NCBI GenBank assembly: GCA_963529665.1
Contig: CAUSAG010000045.1
Coordinates: 1-6,480, forward strand
Direction: 5' to 3'
From: Kingella_B sp963529665
GTDB lineage: Bacteria; Pseudomonadota; Gammaproteobacteria; Burkholderiales; Neisseriaceae
Length of the DNA: 6,480 nt
A program made the translations under genes and the position numbers. Positions 4,924 through 6,480 of the stretch are shown here, piece after piece (within the stretch, counting starts at the first letter, position 1; every line of letters starts with the position of its first letter). The notes beneath the pieces are model-generated. The model did not search any database. It worked only from the letters and a program-made list of their open reading frames with translations, and was not told the origin of the DNA.

Positions 4924-4978
4924 TTGTTGGTAACAGTAAGCAACGTTAGGCAGTCTGCGCAGCGAAGCTAAAAATGAG

Positions 4979-5554
4979 TTAGCCAATCAAACCAAGATGT
5001 TCAAACAAAATAAACGTGCCGATGCCAATTAACACGATGCCGCCAAACAGCTCGGCGCGTTTGCCGATGATGCCGTCTAACACGCCGCCGAGCTTAATGC
5101 CAATCACCGCCATCAGCGTGGTTGCCGAGCCGATGGCCAGCGCGGTGAGCCAGATGTTTACATCCAAAAAAGCCAGGCTCACGCCCACAATCATGGAATC
5201 TATGCTGGTGGCGATGGCGGTAATCAGCAGCAGCCATTTGGATGGCATGGCATCTTGGGCGGCGCTGTCGTCATCGGCTTCGGGCGATAGGCTTTCGCGT
5301 ATCATTTTGCCGCCCAACACCAGCAACAAGCCAAAGGCAATCCAATGGTCAAAGGCTTCTATATAGGGGGCGGCGATGGTGCCTGCGCCGTAGCCAATCA
5401 ATGGGGTGATGGTTTCTACGATGCCGAAAGTGAGCGCGATTTGCGCGGCTTGCAGATGGCGGGTTTTGCCGATGCTGGCACCGCGCGCGATGGCGGCGGC
5501 AAAGGCATCAGCAGACATGCTGAATGCGAGTAAGGCGGTAGCGAGTGGGTTCAT
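4979..5554 (-). CDS. mntP: Manganese efflux pump MntP (MntX type)
   Basis: The 191-residue, highly hydrophobic protein matches the six-helix MntP (formerly YebN/UPF0059) family, which exports Mn2+ across the inner membrane. It consists of two homologous halves. The first has FSMSADAFAAAIARG (11-25) with D16; the second has TSIDSMIVGVSLAF (116-129) with D119, the paired acidic sites expected in the membrane. GGKMIRESL (81-89) and an acidic loop, EADDD (92-96), separate them. The meningococcal counterpart, MntX, is reported to control the Mn/Fe balance. The ATG at 5554 gives the usual N-terminus; no good Shine-Dalgarno precedes it. No yybP-ykoY-type manganese riboswitch was recognised upstream, but an IS element begins 19 bases before the gene and may have displaced native control sequence. 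Confidence 0.96.
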   Translation of the reverse strand: MNPLATALLAFSMSADAFAAAIARGASIGKTRHLQAAQIALTFGIVETITPLIGYGAGTIAAPYIEAFDHWIAFGLLLVLGGKMIRESLSPEADDDSAAQDAMPSKWLLLITAIATSIDSMIVGVSLAFLDVNIWLTALAIGSATTLMAVIGIKLGGVLDGIIGKRAELFGGIVLIGIGTFILFEHLGLIG

Positions 5555-5573
5555 GGTGTAACGGTATTATTAA

Positions 5574-5594
5574 GGGGTTTAGGAAGCAAAATCA
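5574..5594 (+). repeat. Left terminal inverted repeat of the IS
   Basis: GGGGTTTAGGAAGCAAAATC continues to an A at 5594. It matches the right end apart from one substitution (T for C at position 5) and one missing A. Confidence 0.88.
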
Positions 5595-5614
5595 CCCAAA
5601 TCAGTGATAAACTT

Positions 5615-5644
5615 ATGAAATGAAATTAAAAAAACAAGTATCAA
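5615..5644 (-). promoter_or_regulatory. Possible outward promoter in the IS, facing mntP
   Basis: On the minus strand TTGATA (5639-5644) and TTTCAT (5615-5620) are 18 bases apart, matching five and four consensus bases. Transcription would begin near 5608, about 54 bases before the mntP start codon. AT-rich DNA yields such matches by chance, so this is only a candidate. Confidence 0.25.
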
Positions 5645-6300
5645 AAGTTCAGCAAAATTTCTGAACCACAATTTCGTCAAATTCTACGGCTATTTGCCTT
5701 GGATTTGACTGCTTCTGATACTGCTAGATTGACTGGTATTAGTGTCAGAAGTATCAACACGCTATTCTTAAAATTACGGCAACGGTTAGCTGCTGAATGC
5801 GAGCAGTAAACTCCTTTTGATGGTGTTGTTGAACTTGACGAATCCTACTTTGGTGCGAAGCGTATTCGTGGCAAACGCGGACGCGGTGCCGGTGGTAAAA
5901 CCATCGTCTTTGGGGTACTCAAACGGGGAGATAAGGTCTATACGGAAATCGTACCCGATGCCTCCAAAGCCACGCTACAAAAGGTTATACGCGGCCATAT
6001 CTCCATTGAGAGCGTCATCAATACTGACGGATGGCGCGGTTATCATGGTTTGATTGATATGGGATTTGCAAAGCATTTTAGGGTGTATCACGGGCAAAAT
6101 GAGTTTGCTCGTGGAGCGCAACACATTAACGGTATTGAGTCGTTTTGGAGTTATGCGAAACACCATCTGATACACAACATGGTGTAGCAAAACATACGTT
6201 TTACTTGCATCTGAAAGAAACTGAATTCCGCTTCAATCACAGGTATGATGATTTGTACAAAGTACTGCTGAAAATGTTGCGGAATGATCCTTTAAAATGA
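5620..6300 (+). pseudogene. IS1595-family DDE transposase, disrupted by three lesions
   Basis: Reassembled, the product would be about 226 residues. It has an N-terminal helix-turn-helix region (FRQILRLFALDLTASDTARL, then TGISVRSIN) and a DDE catalytic core: ELDESYFG with D at 5837-5839, NTDGWRGY with D at 6026-6028, and HINGIESFW with E at 6137-6139, followed by YLHLKETEFRFNHR. Lesions: (1) the ATG at 5620 runs through seven As (5628-5634) and hits a stop, whereas six As would join it to the rest of the gene; (2) an in-frame TAA at 5807-5809 just before the catalytic domain; (3) a single-base loss around 6176-6181, after which HLIHNM runs into TAG while the other frame continues GVAKHTFYLHLKE to 6300. 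All three catalytic acids remain. Confidence 0.88.
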
Positions 6301-6319
6301 TTTTTGCTTCCTAAGCCCC
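6298..6319 (-). repeat. Right terminal inverted repeat of the IS
   Basis: Read on the minus strand it begins GGGGCTTAGGAAGCAAAAAT and continues CA. The TGA stop of the transposase frame at 6298-6300 lies within it. Confidence 0.88.
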
Positions 6320-6364
6320 TTTTTTAAATGATATAAGGAAGTTGGACATGTATTAAAACTAGAT

Positions 6365-6393
6365 TTGAATCAATAACGTTTTATATTTATAAA
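6365..6393 (+). promoter_or_regulatory. Possible promoter of the gene at 6405
   Basis: TTGAAT and TATAAA are 17 bases apart, but the second overlaps the ribosome site at 6392-6396, so a transcript from it would lack that site. The composition makes chance matches likely. Confidence 0.2.
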
Positions 6394-6404
6394 GGAATTA
6401 ATCT

Positions 6405-6480
6405 ATGAATAGCATTAAAACCTACATAGACAGTAAACAGTTTACTGATCTTTTTGATCAGAGATATATAAAATCATTAG
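6405..6480 (+). CDS. Start of an AT-rich gene of unknown function (runs off the window)
   Basis: Twenty-five codons are visible, beginning MNSIKTYIDSKQFTDLFDQR. An AAGGA at 6392-6396, 8 bases before the ATG, is among the best ribosome sites in the window and supports a real start. I do not recognise the protein. The fragment is polar with no signal peptide or membrane helix, so it is probably cytoplasmic. The flank and the coding part together are about 23% G+C by hand count, far below the greB-mntP genes, and prefer codons ending in A or T. With an IS immediately upstream, this suggests an acquired gene; restriction or defence genes are often of this kind, but nothing visible identifies it as such. 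Confidence 0.6.
   Translation, partial: MNSIKTYIDSKQFTDLFDQRYIKSL

Larger units (their letters stand above)
5574..6319 (+). mobile_element. IS1595-family insertion sequence (IS1016-like group), degraded
   Basis: The element is 746 bp and carries one transposase gene on the plus strand. Its ends are inverted repeats starting GGGG (listed separately). The size, GGGG ends and the transposase sequence fit the IS1016 group of IS1595. The flanks ATTATTAA (left, 5566-5573) and TTTTTTAA (right, 6320-6327) agree at six of eight positions and could be a decayed 8-bp target duplication, the length typical of this family; chance in AT-rich DNA is also possible. The transposase is broken, so the copy cannot move by itself. 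Confidence 0.88.

Noticed and set aside
4747..4971. 74-codon plus-strand frame downstream of mntP
   Set aside because: It overlaps the transporter relic and two uptake sequences (translated as FSGCL and FRLPL) and shows no domain.
5555..5573. Manganese riboswitch (yybP-ykoY) before mntP
   Set aside because: The 19 bases before the IS are too short and the adjoining IS end has none of its conserved elements.
5817..6053. 78-codon plus-strand frame inside the IS
   Set aside because: It is out of frame with the DDE transposase, which reads clearly in another frame.
6342..6356. Minute frame ATG TAT TAA at 6348 with an upstream AAGGAAG
   Set aside because: Two codons only; the ribosome-site match could be chance or a remnant of the sequence into which the IS inserted.

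Overview
The window looks like chromosome from a member of the Neisseriaceae, most likely Kingella or a close relative. The main evidence is the 12-mer AGGCAGCCTGAA, found 11 times exactly on either strand. I recall this as the AG-kingDUS dialect of the Neisseriaceae DNA uptake sequence. The encoded proteins (GreB, class I IlvC, MntP/MntX-type exporter, IS1595-family transposase) fit that family. The species is inferred, not proven.

Layout. Positions 1-1339 (minus strand) hold a probable three-gene run: greB, a two-helix membrane protein of unknown function, and the 5' end of a MoxR-type AAA+ ATPase cut by the window edge. Positions 1340-1600 are a divergent intergenic leader. Positions 1601-2614 (plus) are ilvC, followed by a strong intrinsic terminator. 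Positions 2681-3086 have no convincing gene, but hold a densely structured stretch with three hairpins. Positions 3087-4453 (plus) hold a family 2 glycosyltransferase and a membrane-anchored DUF2726 protein with a nuclease-like motif. They end at a terminator whose 12-bp stem is identical to the ilvC one. Positions 4554-4763 (minus) are a remnant of a YddA/SbmA-like ABC transporter gene. Positions 4979-5554 (minus) are the manganese exporter mntP.

The right end is accessory in character. A 746-bp IS1595-family element (5574-6319) with good terminal inverted repeats carries a transposase broken by three lesions. It lies only 19 bp upstream of the mntP start codon. Beyond it the DNA falls to about 23% G+C by hand count and a new gene begins at 6405 with a good ribosome binding site. 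No uptake sequence occurs after 4923.

The genes do not form one pathway. They are housekeeping genes (transcript cleavage, branched-chain amino acid synthesis, manganese export), an envelope-sugar type enzyme and decayed or mobile DNA. I found no clear new multi-gene system. The most notable points are the AT-rich segment behind the IS, the IS position upstream of mntP, the reused terminator stem, the structured intergenic block and the anchored DUF2726 protein.
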